A stretch of DNA of 64,000 nt. Source: Sphingobium sp. YR768. GTDB taxonomy: Bacteria; Pseudomonadota; Alphaproteobacteria; Sphingomonadales; Sphingomonadaceae. How positions within the stretch are numbered: the first letter of the stretch is position 1; each line of letters begins with the position of its first letter. Location: the NCBI RefSeq assembly GCF_900111125.1, contig NZ_FOGE01000002.1, positions 310,001 to 374,000 on the forward strand, read 5' to 3'. The notes below the pieces were generated by a model. It was given only the letters and a program-made list of their open reading frames with translations. It was not told where the DNA came from and did not search any database. Shown piece by piece: positions 1 through 8,555 of this stretch. The position numbers and the translations under genes were made by a program.

Positions 1-648
1 ACACTGCGCATCCACGGCCAGCGCCCCGGCACGGCACTGTGGGAATATGGCAAGGCGGCCGAGCCGATCCTGGCCGACTGGCTGCGCCTGCGCTATACGC
101 TGATGCCCTATATCTATGCGTTGGGCCGTCACACTTATGACACCGGCGCGCCCTTCATGCGCGGCCTGTTCATGGACTTCCCGAACGATCCCAAGGTGTC
201 GGACATCGGCGACCAATATATGTTCGGTCCCGCCTTCCTCGTCGCCCCGGTGACCAAGCAGGGCCAGACCAAGCGCCCTGTCTATCTGCCCGCCGGCACC
301 GCCTGGTATGATTATTGGACCAACCAGAAGTTCGAGGGTGGCCAGACGATCGAGGTCGACGCCCCGATCAACCGCATGCCGCTGTTCGTGAAGGCCGGTT
401 CGATCGTGCCGATGGGCGTGCAGGTGAAGAGCACGGCCGAGAAGCAGCCGCTGGAGAGCATCCGCGTTTATCCCGGCGCCGATGCCCGCTTCACCCTCTA
501 TGACGATGATGGCACGACCAACGCCTATCGCAAGGGTGGCATGAAGGCCGAGCTGGTCTGGGACGGCAAGGCAAAGACGCTGACGAGCAAGACGAAGCTG
601 CCCACCGGTCAGGCGATCGCCGGTCTGGTGCAGATCGTCGGTCAATAA
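1..648 (+). CDS. GH31 family alpha-glycosidase (alpha-glucosidase/alpha-xylosidase), C-terminal part
   Basis: The 5' end lies outside the window; the frame is open from base 1 to the TAA at 646-648, giving about 215 residues. The visible part looks like the C-terminal third of GH31 enzymes: the end of the catalytic barrel (RLRYTLMPYIYALG), the segment MFGPAFLVAPV, then the beta-sandwich with LPAGTAWYDYWT and the MPLFVKAGSIVPMG signature, and a final small beta domain. GH31 enzymes release alpha-linked glucose or xylose from the ends of oligosaccharides; the catalytic aspartates lie upstream of the window, so substrate cannot be told. The stop is 13 bases before the beta-glucosidase start, so the two are probably co-transcribed in a sugar-use operon. 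Confidence 0.85.
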   Translation, partial: TLRIHGQRPGTALWEYGKAAEPILADWLRLRYTLMPYIYALGRHTYDTGAPFMRGLFMDFPNDPKVSDIGDQYMFGPAFLVAPVTKQGQTKRPVYLPAGTAWYDYWTNQKFEGGQTIEVDAPINRMPLFVKAGSIVPMGVQVKSTAEKQPLESIRVYPGADARFTLYDDDGTTNAYRKGGMKAELVWDGKAKTLTSKTKLPTGQAIAGLVQIVGQ

Positions 649-661
649 GGAGACTGAAGAC

Positions 662-2119
662 ATGACGGGTATCAACCGCCGCGAACTGGGCATGGGCCTC
701 ACCGCCGCCGCGCTGGGTGCGGGCCTTGCCGGCTCGACGGGCGTCAACGCGCAAGCAACTGCTGCTGGCGTGCCGCAGGGCAATCTCGCCTTCCCCTCCG
801 ACTTCCTGTGGGGCTGCGCCACCGCCTCCTATCAGATCGAGGGCGGTGTGAACGAGGATGGCCGGGGCCAGACCAACTGGGATGTGTTCTCGCACACCCC
901 CGGCAAGGTCGCCAATGGCGACACCGGCGACGTCGCCTGCGACAGCTATAACCGCTATCAGGACGATATCGCGCTGCTGAAGGCGCTGGGCGTCAAGGCC
1001 TATCGCTTCTCGATCGCCTGGTCGCGCATCTTCCCCAATGGCCGGGGCAAGCCCAATGCCAAGGGGCTGGACTATTATAATCGTCTGGTCGACGGGCTGC
1101 TGGCGGCGGGCATCACCCCGCATGTCACCATGTTCCACTGGGATCTGCCCCATGCCCTGCCGGGCGGCTGGCAGAATCGCGACACCAGCTATGCCTTTGC
1201 CGACTATGCCGGCTACACCGCCGGCAAGCTGGGCGACCGCGTCAATCACTTCATGACGGTCAACGAACTGCGCTGCTTCACTGATTTGAGCTACATGACC
1301 GGCGGCAAGGCGCCGGGCCTGAAGCTGCCGATGAAGGACGTGAACCAGGTGCGCCACCATGGCGTGCTGGCCCATGGCCTGGGTGTGCAGGCGATCCGCG
1401 CCGCGACCAAATCGGGCACGCAGGTCGGCATTGCCGACAATCCCAACATCTATGTCCCTGCGATCGAGACCCCCGAGCATATCGAGGCGGTGAAAAAGGC
1501 GGTGCGCGAAGAGAACGCCATGTTCCTCACCGCGATCATGGAAGGCCGCTATATCGACAGCTACCTGACCGCGCAGGGCAAGGATGCGCCGGCGGTCAAG
1601 GAAGGCGACATGAAGCTGATCGGCGCGCCGCTCGATTTCCTGTCGGTCAATGTCTATACCGGCAACACCGTCCGCGCCGACGAGACTGCGCCGTCGGGCT
1701 ACAAGATCCTGCCCCATCCGGGTCAGGCGCCGCGCATGCCCTCCCCCTGGCTCTATGTCACGCCGGAGGTCATCTATTGGGGGATGCGCGCCATCAGTGA
1801 GAATTGGAAGCCCAAGGGCCTCTACATCTCCGAAAATGGCTGCTCAGCCGACGACGAGGTCGCCGAAGACGGCAAGGTCTATGACACCGACCGCGTCATG
1901 TATCTGCGCAACTATATGACCCATCTCCAGCGGGCGACCCGCGAAGGCATTCCGGTGAAGGGCTATTTCGTCTGGAGCCTGATGGACAATTTCGAGTGGG
2001 AGGATGGCTATACCAAGCTGTTCGGCATCCACCATGTCGACTTCAAGACCCAGAAGCGCACGCCCAAGCTCAGCGCCGACTGGTATCGCGAACTGGTGCG
2101 CACCAACAAGCTCGTGTGA
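662..2119 (+). CDS. GH1 family beta-glucosidase, Tat-exported
   Basis: 485 aa glycoside hydrolase family 1 enzyme that hydrolyses beta-glucosides with retention. Residues 5-30 form a twin-arginine signal (NRRELGMGL, then an Ala/Gly-rich stretch ending near VNA), predicting export to the periplasm. The barrel begins at FLWGCATASYQIEGG. The acid/base is Glu202 in TVNEL and the nucleophile is Glu391 in SENG; the C-terminus has the family's WSLMDNFEW motif. The acid/base motif is usually NEP, and Leu replaces the Pro here. A good ribosome binding site (AAGGAG) lies 8 bases before the ATG. It follows the GH31 gene closely, consistent with joint breakdown of a plant glucan. A 11-bp hairpin follows the stop. 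Confidence 0.9.
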   Translation: MTGINRRELGMGLTAAALGAGLAGSTGVNAQATAAGVPQGNLAFPSDFLWGCATASYQIEGGVNEDGRGQTNWDVFSHTPGKVANGDTGDVACDSYNRYQDDIALLKALGVKAYRFSIAWSRIFPNGRGKPNAKGLDYYNRLVDGLLAAGITPHVTMFHWDLPHALPGGWQNRDTSYAFADYAGYTAGKLGDRVNHFMTVNELRCFTDLSYMTGGKAPGLKLPMKDVNQVRHHGVLAHGLGVQAIRAATKSGTQVGIADNPNIYVPAIETPEHIEAVKKAVREENAMFLTAIMEGRYIDSYLTAQGKDAPAVKEGDMKLIGAPLDFLSVNVYTGNTVRADETAPSGYKILPHPGQAPRMPSPWLYVTPEVIYWGMRAISENWKPKGLYISENGCSADDEVAEDGKVYDTDRVMYLRNYMTHLQRATREGIPVKGYFVWSLMDNFEWEDGYTKLFGIHHVDFKTQKRTPKLSADWYRELVRTNKLV

Positions 2120-2129
2120 GCCGATGAAA

Positions 2130-2155
2130 GGACGGCCCGGTGATCCGGGCCGTCC
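2130..2155. terminator. Hairpin between convergent GH1 and bluB genes
   Basis: Perfect 11-bp inverted repeat (2130-2140 and 2145-2155, GGACGGCCCGG with a 4-base loop), lying between the stop of the beta-glucosidase and the stop of bluB at 2156. It can fold in either direction. The trailing T-tract is poor on both strands, so it may be a weak bidirectional terminator or a 3'-end stabiliser. Confidence 0.55.
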
Positions 2156-2803
2156 CTATCGTTCGAACAGGCGGTCGGTCAGCGGCTCGCGCGCCTGCCA
2201 GCCGCGTTGCTCCAGTTCCGGCGTGTCGGACGCCTGCGCCGGATAGCCGATGCACAGCAAGGCGATCAGCGTCCATTCGCCCGGCACGTCGAGCATCGCC
2301 GCCAGCGCCGCCGGATCGACGATCGACACCCACCCCATGCCGATCCCCCGCGCCCGCGCCGTCAGCCACAGGCCATGGATCGCCATCACCGTCGAATAGC
2401 GCAGCATTTCGGGCATGGTGGCGATACCCAGCCCATGGCCCGCGACCGGCCGATCGTCGGAAAAGACGGCGAGGATTTCCGGCGCCTCCCGCAGGCCATG
2501 CAATTTCAGGCTGCGATACTGGTCACGCTGAGCGGGATCGGCATAGCGCTCCGCCGCCGCCAGCACCTGCCCATCGACATGATCGGCAAGGCGCGCGCGC
2601 CGCTCGCCCGATCGCACCCGCACCAGCCGCCAGGGCTGGGCATGGCCGACCGAAGGCGCCAGACTAACATTGGCCAGCAGCGCCTGCATCTCCGCGTCTG
2701 GCACCGGATCGCTACGAAAATGGCGCACGTCCCGTCGCCAGCGCATCAGCGCGTCGAGTTGCACCCCGAAAGCCGCATCGAAATCCGGCGCGGCATCGGT
2801 CAA
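2156..2803 (-). CDS. bluB: 5,6-dimethylbenzimidazole synthase
   Basis: 215 aa flavin-destructase of the nitroreductase fold. BluB oxidatively fragments reduced FMN to make 5,6-dimethylbenzimidazole, the lower ligand of B12. Family hallmarks visible: the N-terminal RRDVRHFRSDPV segment, LAPSVGHAQPWRLVRV, and GMGWVSIVDP near residue 160. It is the last gene of the minus-strand cob operon; its ATG overlaps the cobO stop by 4 bp (ATGA, 2800-2803), so translation is probably coupled. Placing lower-ligand synthesis in the same operon as corrin synthesis supports complete de novo, oxygen-dependent cobalamin production. Confidence is high because nitroreductase-like motifs and cob context agree. Confidence 0.93.
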   Translation of the reverse strand: MTDAAPDFDAAFGVQLDALMRWRRDVRHFRSDPVPDAEMQALLANVSLAPSVGHAQPWRLVRVRSGERRARLADHVDGQVLAAAERYADPAQRDQYRSLKLHGLREAPEILAVFSDDRPVAGHGLGIATMPEMLRYSTVMAIHGLWLTARARGIGMGWVSIVDPAALAAMLDVPGEWTLIALLCIGYPAQASDTPELEQRGWQAREPLTDRLFER

Positions 2804-3405
2804 AATTCGATGCCCCTCTGCGCCTTCACCCCCGACCGGAAGGGATGCTTCACCATCACCATGTCGGTGACGAGGTCCGCCGCCTCGACCAGCGCATCGG
2901 GCGCATTGCGGCCGGTGATGATCACATGCTTCATCGGATCACGGGCGTTAACCACGGCCAGCACGTCTTCCACCGGCAGATAGTCGTAGCGCAGCACGAT
3001 ATTGAGTTCATCGGCCAGCACCATGGCATACCCAGGATCAGCGATCATCCTTTTCACCTCGTCCCAGGCGGCGCGGGCATTGGCGATGTCCCGGCTGCGA
3101 TCCTGCGTATTCCAGGTAAAGCCTTCGCCCATCGGCTTGAATTCGACATGGTCGGGGAAAGCGTCGAACACAGCCTTTTCCCCCGTCGCCATCGCGCCCT
3201 TCACGAACTGGACGACACCGACCTTCATGTCATGGCCGATGGCGCGCACCACCATGCCCAGCGCGGCGCTGGTCTTGCCCTTGCCCTTGCCGGTATGGAC
3301 GATCAACAGCCCCTTTTCCTGGGTCTTGTTTGCCATGATCTTTGCCTGCGCCGCCTGCTTCTTGCGCATCTTTTCGGCGTGGCGGGCTTCGTCCGCTTCG
3401 CTCAT
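2800..3405 (-). CDS. cobO: Cob(I)yrinic acid a,c-diamide adenosyltransferase
   Basis: 201 aa CobO/BtuR-type ATP:corrinoid adenosyltransferase, which transfers the 5'-deoxyadenosyl group of ATP to the cobalt of cob(I)yrinic acid a,c-diamide. The P-loop HTGKGKGKTSAAL lies near residues 37-50, followed by AIGHDMKVGVVQFVKG; the downstream LADELNIVLRYDYL and HVIITGRNAPDALVEAADLVTDM segments are typical of the family. Residues 1-30 are a charged Lys/Ala-rich extension. It overlaps cobF upstream (3402-3405) and bluB downstream by 4-bp ATGA junctions. Confidence 0.95.
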   Translation of the reverse strand: MSEADEARHAEKMRKKQAAQAKIMANKTQEKGLLIVHTGKGKGKTSAALGMVVRAIGHDMKVGVVQFVKGAMATGEKAVFDAFPDHVEFKPMGEGFTWNTQDRSRDIANARAAWDEVKRMIADPGYAMVLADELNIVLRYDYLPVEDVLAVVNARDPMKHVIITGRNAPDALVEAADLVTDMVMVKHPFRSGVKAQRGIEF

Positions 3406-4157
3406 CTCGTTTCCTTCCGCATCAGATAGACATCCATGATCCAGCCATGCCGCGCCCGCAGCGCCGCCCGTTCTGCGATAATGCGCGGCCCGACTTCGCT
3501 AAGCGGCCCGGCGATCAGCGCCTGCTGCGCCATGCCCAGATAGGCGCCCCACCAGATGGTGACGCCGTCCGGATCGATCGCCTGAAACGCGCCGCCGCCA
3601 TCCAGCATCACCGCAACGCTGTCCGCCTGTGCGGGCCAGCCATGGTCACGCAATTGCCGGCCGGTGGTGATGACGACCGGTTCGGCCAGTGCGTTCAGGG
3701 GGATGGCATGGGCGGCGGTCAGCGCCTGAAGGCTGCTGATCCCCGGCACGACATTGACGCGCAGGTCCATGCCCTGCCCGCGCAGCCGGTCCGCGATCCG
3801 CAGCGTGCTGTCATAGAGCGACGGATCACCCCAGACGAGCAGCGCGAGCCTGCCGCCATCGGGCAGATGCTCGGCGATCTGCGCCGCCCAGCATAGCGCG
3901 ATGGCATCATGCCAGTCGCTGACCGCGCCCAGATAATCGCCCTGCGCGCGGCGGACCGGCAGGTCGAATTCGACTATGCGCGTCGCGCCGGTCAGCATAT
4001 CGGCGCATATCTGCCGCCGCACCGCGATCAGGTCGCTCTTCTCCTCGCCCTTGCGCGGCAGCAGGATCAGATCGGCGGCGTTCATCGCCCGGATCGCCGC
4101 CAGCGTGAGTTGCTGCGGATCGCCGGTGCCGATGCCGATGAGGCTGAGGTCGATCAT
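3402..4157 (-). CDS. cobF: Precorrin-6A synthase (deacetylating)
   Basis: 251 aa SAM-dependent tetrapyrrole methylase that methylates C-1 and removes the acetyl unit from precorrin-5, a step of the aerobic pathway. Begins [18 protein letters not shown], with the glycine-rich SAM loop of this methylase fold. Further family segments are ADLILLPRKGEEKSDL, LLVWGDPSLYDSTLRI (the GDP loop, near residue 110) and VVPGISSLQALTAAH. The protein is about the usual CobF length. It is coupled to cobB upstream and cobO downstream by ATGA overlaps. CobF belongs to the oxygen-dependent route, agreeing with cobG in the same block. Confidence 0.94.
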   Translation of the reverse strand: MIDLSLIGIGTGDPQQLTLAAIRAMNAADLILLPRKGEEKSDLIAVRRQICADMLTGATRIVEFDLPVRRAQGDYLGAVSDWHDAIALCWAAQIAEHLPDGGRLALLVWGDPSLYDSTLRIADRLRGQGMDLRVNVVPGISSLQALTAAHAIPLNALAEPVVITTGRQLRDHGWPAQADSVAVMLDGGGAFQAIDPDGVTIWWGAYLGMAQQALIAGPLSEVGPRIIAERAALRARHGWIMDVYLMRKETR

Positions 4158-5461
4158 CGGGCAGGCGCGATCATGTGAAAGAAGGTGCCGGTCACATGCC
4201 CGCGATGCGACCCGGTTTCGGGCACGGCGGCGCCATCGGCATCGGTGACATGCGCCAGCGGGGCGTCCGGCTGCTCGATGATCGTCGAATAATGAAATTC
4301 ATGCCCGCGCAGCGCCGTCCCGACTGCCATGCCTGCGACCGGGGCCAGCAGCGCCGCATGGCGATAGCCCAGATGCATCCGCCGCTGCGCATAGCTGGTG
4401 ACGAGGCCAAGCAGCCCGGCCATCGCATGACGCTCGCCCGCCTTGTCGATCAGCGCCTCGCCCAGCACCATATAGCCGCCGCATTCGCCGTGCACCGGGC
4501 GGCTTTGCGCATGGCGGCGCAGCCCGGCGATAAAGTGCGATGCCGCCGCTATCCGCCCGGCATGGAGTTCGGGATAACCGCCGGGCAGCCAGACCAGATC
4601 GGCGTCGGCCGCGGGCGCTTCGTCGGCCAGCGGCGAGAAAGGCAATATCTCCGCCCCGGCCCGCCGCCAGCCTTCCAGCAGATGGGGATAGGTGAAGGAA
4701 AAAGCTTCGTCTCGCGCCAAAGCGATGCGCTGTGCCGGCGGCGACGGCAGACCATCGCCCTGCCCCAGCACCTTCCCCCGTGCCGCCTGCCGGATCGCCT
4801 CCAGATCGGCATGGGCGCGCAGGAAAGCCGCATAATCGGCGATGGCGCGATCCAGATCGGGATGCTCGACCGCCTGCACCAACCCCAGATGCCGCTCCGG
4901 CAGCGTCAGGTCGCCGCGTCGGGGCAGCGCCCCCAGCACCCTGATCCCCGCTGCCTCCATGCCCCTTCGCGCCAGCCGCTCATGGCGCGGACTGGCGACG
5001 CGGTTCAGGATCACGCCGGCAAAGGGCAGGTCGGGATCGAAACGGGCAAAGCCCAGCGCAGTGGCGGCGGCGGACTGGGCCTGCCCCGATACGTCGATCA
5101 CCAGCACCACCGGCCAGCCCATGCGTTTGGCGATATCGGCGCTCGCGCCATGGCCGGTCCCGCCCACGCTGGCGACGCCATCATAGAGCCCCATCGATCC
5201 TTCGGCGATGACGAGGTCCGCGCCAGTCGCCTCTCCCGCGATGGCATCGATCAGGCCGGGCGTCATCGCCCAACTGTCGAGGTTGAAGGACGCCCGGCCG
5301 CAGGCGGCACGATGAAAGGCCGGATCGATATAGTCCGGCCCGCTCTTGTAGGGCTGGACGATCAAACCATCTTCGCACAGCGCCCGCAACAGCCCCAGCA
5401 TCACCGTGGTCTTGCCGGTGCCGGAGGCAGGCGCGGCGATCATCAGGCCGGGGACGCTCAT
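4154..5461 (-). CDS. cobB: Hydrogenobyrinic/cobyrinic acid a,c-diamide synthase
   Basis: 435 aa ATP-dependent glutamine amidotransferase that amidates the a and c side chains of hydrogenobyrinate. The N-terminal half is a P-loop synthetase domain ([18 protein letters not shown], residues 8-25; then [12 protein letters not shown]). The C-terminal half is a class I glutaminase domain: [10 protein letters not shown] followed by [14 protein letters not shown], where Cys is the nucleophile, and the terminal His motif region HEFHYS. Length matches CobB/CbiA. It sits between cobM and cobF with ATGA overlaps on both sides (5458-5461, 4154-4157). Confidence 0.94.
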   Translation of the reverse strand: MSVPGLMIAAPASGTGKTTVMLGLLRALCEDGLIVQPYKSGPDYIDPAFHRAACGRASFNLDSWAMTPGLIDAIAGEATGADLVIAEGSMGLYDGVASVGGTGHGASADIAKRMGWPVVLVIDVSGQAQSAAATALGFARFDPDLPFAGVILNRVASPRHERLARRGMEAAGIRVLGALPRRGDLTLPERHLGLVQAVEHPDLDRAIADYAAFLRAHADLEAIRQAARGKVLGQGDGLPSPPAQRIALARDEAFSFTYPHLLEGWRRAGAEILPFSPLADEAPAADADLVWLPGGYPELHAGRIAAASHFIAGLRRHAQSRPVHGECGGYMVLGEALIDKAGERHAMAGLLGLVTSYAQRRMHLGYRHAALLAPVAGMAVGTALRGHEFHYSTIIEQPDAPLAHVTDADGAAVPETGSHRGHVTGTFFHMIAPAR

Positions 5462-6243
5462 TCGCTGGACTCCGCAAAGTGCGAATCCGCCGATTGCGGG
5501 CGGAAACGCCGGTCATAATCGGGCGCGTAGAGGCTGCTTTCGGCGAAATCTGGCGCGCCCAGCACTTGTCCCACAAGGATCAGGGCGGTGCGCTCCATGC
5601 TGCCGGCGACGGCCTGTTCTATGGTGGAAAGGGTCGCGCGGACGATGCGCTGGTCGGGCCAGCTAGCCCGCCACACCACCGCCACCGGACAGTCCGCGCC
5701 ATGATGCGGGGTCAGATCCGCCACCGTCTGCGCCAGATTATGGATCGACAGATGGATGGCCAGCGTCGCGCCGGTCGCGCCAAAGGCGGCAAGGCTTTCG
5801 GCCGGCGGCATGGCGCTGGCGCGGCCGGGCGTGCGCGTCAGCACCAGCGACTGGGCGAGACCCGGCAGGGTCAGCTCCGCCTCCAGCGCAGCGGCGGCAG
5901 CGGCAAAGGACGGCACGCCGGGCGTCACGTCGAAAGGGATGTCCAGCGCCCGCAAACGCCGCAACTGCTCGCCCATCGCCGACCAGATCGACAGGTCGCC
6001 CGAATGCAGCCGCGCCACATCATGGCCCTCGGCATGAGCGGCGGCCATTTCGGCGATGATATCGTCCAGCGACAGTGGCGCCGTATTTACGATCCGCGCG
6101 CCGGGCGGGCAATGGTCAAGCAGCGCCGCCGGGACCAGCGATCCAGCATAGAGGCATACCGGCGACGCCGCGATCAGATCGCGCCCGCGCAGGGTCAGCA
6201 GGTCGGGCGCACCGGGACCGGCGCCGATGAAGTGAATGGTCAT
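5458..6243 (-). CDS. cobM: Precorrin-4 C11-methyltransferase
   Basis: 261 aa tetrapyrrole methylase that uses SAM to methylate C-11 of precorrin-4. It starts [20 protein letters not shown], the family's opening SAM-binding loop, followed by [13 protein letters not shown], a CobM/CbiF hallmark. Other conserved parts are [16 protein letters not shown] near residue 82 and [23 protein letters not shown]. Overlaps cobE upstream (6240-6243) and cobB downstream by 4 bp. After residue 235 the protein carries a tail (YDRRFRPQ then an Ser/Glu-rich end) that may not be needed for catalysis. Confidence 0.94.
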   Translation of the reverse strand: MTIHFIGAGPGAPDLLTLRGRDLIAASPVCLYAGSLVPAALLDHCPPGARIVNTAPLSLDDIIAEMAAAHAEGHDVARLHSGDLSIWSAMGEQLRRLRALDIPFDVTPGVPSFAAAAAALEAELTLPGLAQSLVLTRTPGRASAMPPAESLAAFGATGATLAIHLSIHNLAQTVADLTPHHGADCPVAVVWRASWPDQRIVRATLSTIEQAVAGSMERTALILVGQVLGAPDFAESSLYAPDYDRRFRPQSADSHFAESSE

Positions 6244-6605
6244 ATGGTCGGCCTCTGGGCAATGGCGCAGGTCGCCATATGGTCGGACGAGATGCAGCGA
6301 TGGACGATCAGCCGCGCACCGGGGCCGGCGGCGGCCAGCGCAGCGGCTTCGCAGACGCTGCCTACCCCACGTTCGGCCAGACTGGGAACGGAGCGGGTCG
6401 GCGTGACGATGGCGGTCAGCGCGTCAGGACTGACGCCGATGACGGGCAGGCCCAAATCCTGTGCCAGTGCCTCCAGCAAAGACAGCTTGTCCTGCGGCGC
6501 GGCCAGATGGGTGATGGACAGGCGGCCATGCCGCGCAGCCTCCAGCGCCAGATGCAGCGACTCCACCGTCGCTCCCGTGCGAAAACCGAAACCGGCAACG
6601 ATCAT
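6240..6605 (-). CDS. cobE: Cobalamin biosynthesis protein CobE (CbiG C-terminal-like)
   Basis: About 121 aa small protein resembling the C-terminal domain of CbiG: it starts [17 protein letters not shown], the typical glycine-rich opening, and contains THLAAPQDK and [13 protein letters not shown]. CobE is required in the aerobic pathway but its precise role is not firmly settled. I chose the ATG at 6605 over one at 6620 because it gives the same ATGA overlap with the cobL stop (6602-6605) seen at the other junctions, and a GGAG lies about 10 bases upstream. The longer form would add five residues (MERHP). Confidence 0.85.
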   Translation of the reverse strand: MIVAGFGFRTGATVESLHLALEAARHGRLSITHLAAPQDKLSLLEALAQDLGLPVIGVSPDALTAIVTPTRSVPSLAERGVGSVCEAAALAAAGPGARLIVHRCISSDHMATCAIAQRPTI

Positions 6606-7807
6606 AGGGTGACGCTCCATTGCACCAGCGGATAACTGGCGCGCCAGCCCCGCCGCGACCCGATCGGCGCGACTTCGGCCAGATCGATCCGCAACAGATG
6701 GCCGCCCTTCTCCGCCTGCCAGCGCACCAGCAGGGCTTCGGACTCCAGCGTCACCGCATTGGCCACCAGCCGCCGCCCGGCTGGCAGCCGTACCCAGAGC
6801 GTTTCAAGCAAGGCCTGCGACAGCCCCCCACCGATGAACACCGCATCCGGCACGCCGTCGGGAAGAAAATCCGGCGCACGACCGGTCAGGATCGCGATCC
6901 GGTCAACGCCCAGCGCATCGGCATTGGTCCTGATCCGCGTGGCACGCACCGGATCATACTCCACGGCGACCGCCCGATTGGCGGGATGGGCGAGCAGCCA
7001 TTCGATGCCGATCGATCCCGACCCCGCGCCAATGTCCCACAGCAATTCACCCGGCCGGGGGGCCAGCGCCGACAAGGTCAGCGCGCGCACCGGCCGTTTG
7101 CTGATCTGGCCATCATGGTCGAACCAGTCGTCGCTGATCCCCGATGCGCAGGGCAGCACCCTTCCCTCACCCATACAATCGATGCCGATCGCGACAGGAT
7201 GCTCGACATCGTCAGGGATAGGCGCATCAGCGCGGACCAGCCGCACCCGTTCGCGCGGTCCGCCCAGCGCCTCAAGGATATGTAGCGCCGACGCGCCAAA
7301 GCCCTGATCGCCCAAATATGCAGCCACCTCTCCCACCGCCGTACCATCGCGCAGCAGCGCCACGATCCGCCGCCCCGGCACCAGATGCGGCCGCAACCGC
7401 GTCACCGGCGCGGCATGCAGCGCGACGGAGGTCATATCCTGCACCGCCCAGCCCAGCCGCGCCGCCGCCAGCGCAAAGGTGGAGGGCGCGGGATGCGCCA
7501 CCCACTCGCCCGGCTCCAGATGCCAGGTCAGGCTGCTCCCCGCCCCGAACCAGAAGGGGTCGCCCGACGCCAGCATCACCACGCGCCGCCCTCGCTGCGC
7601 CAGCAGCAGCGGGATGCCGTCCGCAAAGGGGACTGGCCATTCGATCGCCCGCCCCTTATGTTCGCCCAGCAGCGCCAGATGCCGGGCCGGTCCCATGACC
7701 AGCTCCGCCGCGTCGATCGCCGCGCGGGCCGGTGATGCCAGCCCGTCCCATCCATCCTCGCCCACGCCGACGATCGTCAGCCATGGCTCTTCCGGACGCT
7801 CAGCCAT
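6602..7807 (-). CDS. cobL: Precorrin-6Y C5,15-methyltransferase (decarboxylating)
   Basis: 401 aa two-domain enzyme that methylates C-5 and C-15 and decarboxylates the C-12 acetate of precorrin-6B. Residues 1-200 are a tetrapyrrole methylase domain (LTIVGVGEDGWDGL; MLASGDPFWFG), comparable to CbiE. Residues 215-401 are a class I SAM methyltransferase domain (LLWDIGAGSGSIGIEWL, then AVEYDPVRATRI), comparable to CbiT. The start at 7807 (MAERPEEPW) is favoured because AGGA lies 8 bases upstream; an upstream start at 7837 would extend into cobK. Its CATG start is shared with the divergent cobK start. It begins the cobL-E-M-B-F-O-bluB series. Confidence 0.94.
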   Translation of the reverse strand: MAERPEEPWLTIVGVGEDGWDGLASPARAAIDAAELVMGPARHLALLGEHKGRAIEWPVPFADGIPLLLAQRGRRVVMLASGDPFWFGAGSSLTWHLEPGEWVAHPAPSTFALAAARLGWAVQDMTSVALHAAPVTRLRPHLVPGRRIVALLRDGTAVGEVAAYLGDQGFGASALHILEALGGPRERVRLVRADAPIPDDVEHPVAIGIDCMGEGRVLPCASGISDDWFDHDGQISKRPVRALTLSALAPRPGELLWDIGAGSGSIGIEWLLAHPANRAVAVEYDPVRATRIRTNADALGVDRIAILTGRAPDFLPDGVPDAVFIGGGLSQALLETLWVRLPAGRRLVANAVTLESEALLVRWQAEKGGHLLRIDLAEVAPIGSRRGWRASYPLVQWSVTL

Positions 7808-8555
7808 GCGCAACATCCTGATTTTGGGCGGCACCACCGAAGCGAGCGCGCTCGCCCGGCTGCTGGCGGAACGCGGCGAACGGCCGACGCTCAGCTATGC
7901 CGGCCGGGTCGACAATCCCCGGCCGCAGCCGGTGCCGGTGCGGGTCGGCGGTTTTGGCGGAACGGAAGGACTGGCCGCCTATCTGCGCCAGCAAGGCGTC
8001 ACCCATCTGGTCGACGCCACTCATCCCTTCGCCGCCATGATGAGCGGTAATGCCGTCATGGCGGCACGACAGACCGGCGTCCCTCTCATCGCCCTGACAC
8101 GCCCGGCCTGGCCCGCGGAATCGGGCGATCGCTGGACCCATGTGCCCGACATAACCAGCGCGATCGCCGCGCTGGATGGCCCCGCCCGGCGCATCATGCT
8201 GGCGCTCGGCCGGATGCACGCCGATGCCTTCGCCGCCCAGCCGCAGCATTTCTACCTGCTGCGCTTCGTCGATGCGCCGACCGTGCCGCCCGCGCTGCCA
8301 AACCATCATCTGCTGGTCGATCGCGGCCCCTTCGATGCCGATGGCGACATGCGGCTGATGCAGGATCATGGCATCGACCTGATCCTCTGCAAGAATGCCG
8401 GCGGCACCGGCGCGCAGGCAAAGCTGATCGCCGCCCGGCGGCTCGGCCTGCCGGTCCTGATGATCGACCGGCCAGCTTTGCCCGACCGGCTGGAAGTCCA
8501 TGATCCACATATAGTTCTTCACTGGCTGGATCATGCAACCGACCGGGGCGTGTAG
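7806..8555 (+). CDS. cobK: Precorrin-6A reductase
   Basis: 249 aa NADPH-dependent reductase that reduces precorrin-6A to precorrin-6B. It opens MRNILILGGTTEASALARLL, with a dinucleotide-binding-like glycine loop, and carries VDATHPFAAMMSGNA, a CobK/CbiJ hallmark, near residue 75. The only cob gene here on the plus strand: its ATG (7806-7808) overlaps the cobL ATG on the opposite strand by two bases, and its last 25 bases overlap the 3' end of cobJ. It is therefore wholly antisense to any transcript running from cobJ into cobL. Its promoter must lie inside the 5' part of cobL. Confidence 0.93.
   Translation: MRNILILGGTTEASALARLLAERGERPTLSYAGRVDNPRPQPVPVRVGGFGGTEGLAAYLRQQGVTHLVDATHPFAAMMSGNAVMAARQTGVPLIALTRPAWPAESGDRWTHVPDITSAIAALDGPARRIMLALGRMHADAFAAQPQHFYLLRFVDAPTVPPALPNHHLLVDRGPFDADGDMRLMQDHGIDLILCKNAGGTGAQAKLIAARRLGLPVLMIDRPALPDRLEVHDPHIVLHWLDHATDRGV

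Noticed and set aside
491..1717. 408-codon open frame on the minus strand opposite the GH1 gene
   Set aside because: It has low-complexity Arg/Gly/Asp-rich composition, no domain, and is fully opposite a gene with both catalytic Glu residues. It is a high-GC shadow frame.
4175..5518. 447-codon plus-strand frame opposite cobB
   Set aside because: Composition is Arg/Gln/His-rich, typical of antisense frames in GC-rich DNA; cobB on the other strand is certain.
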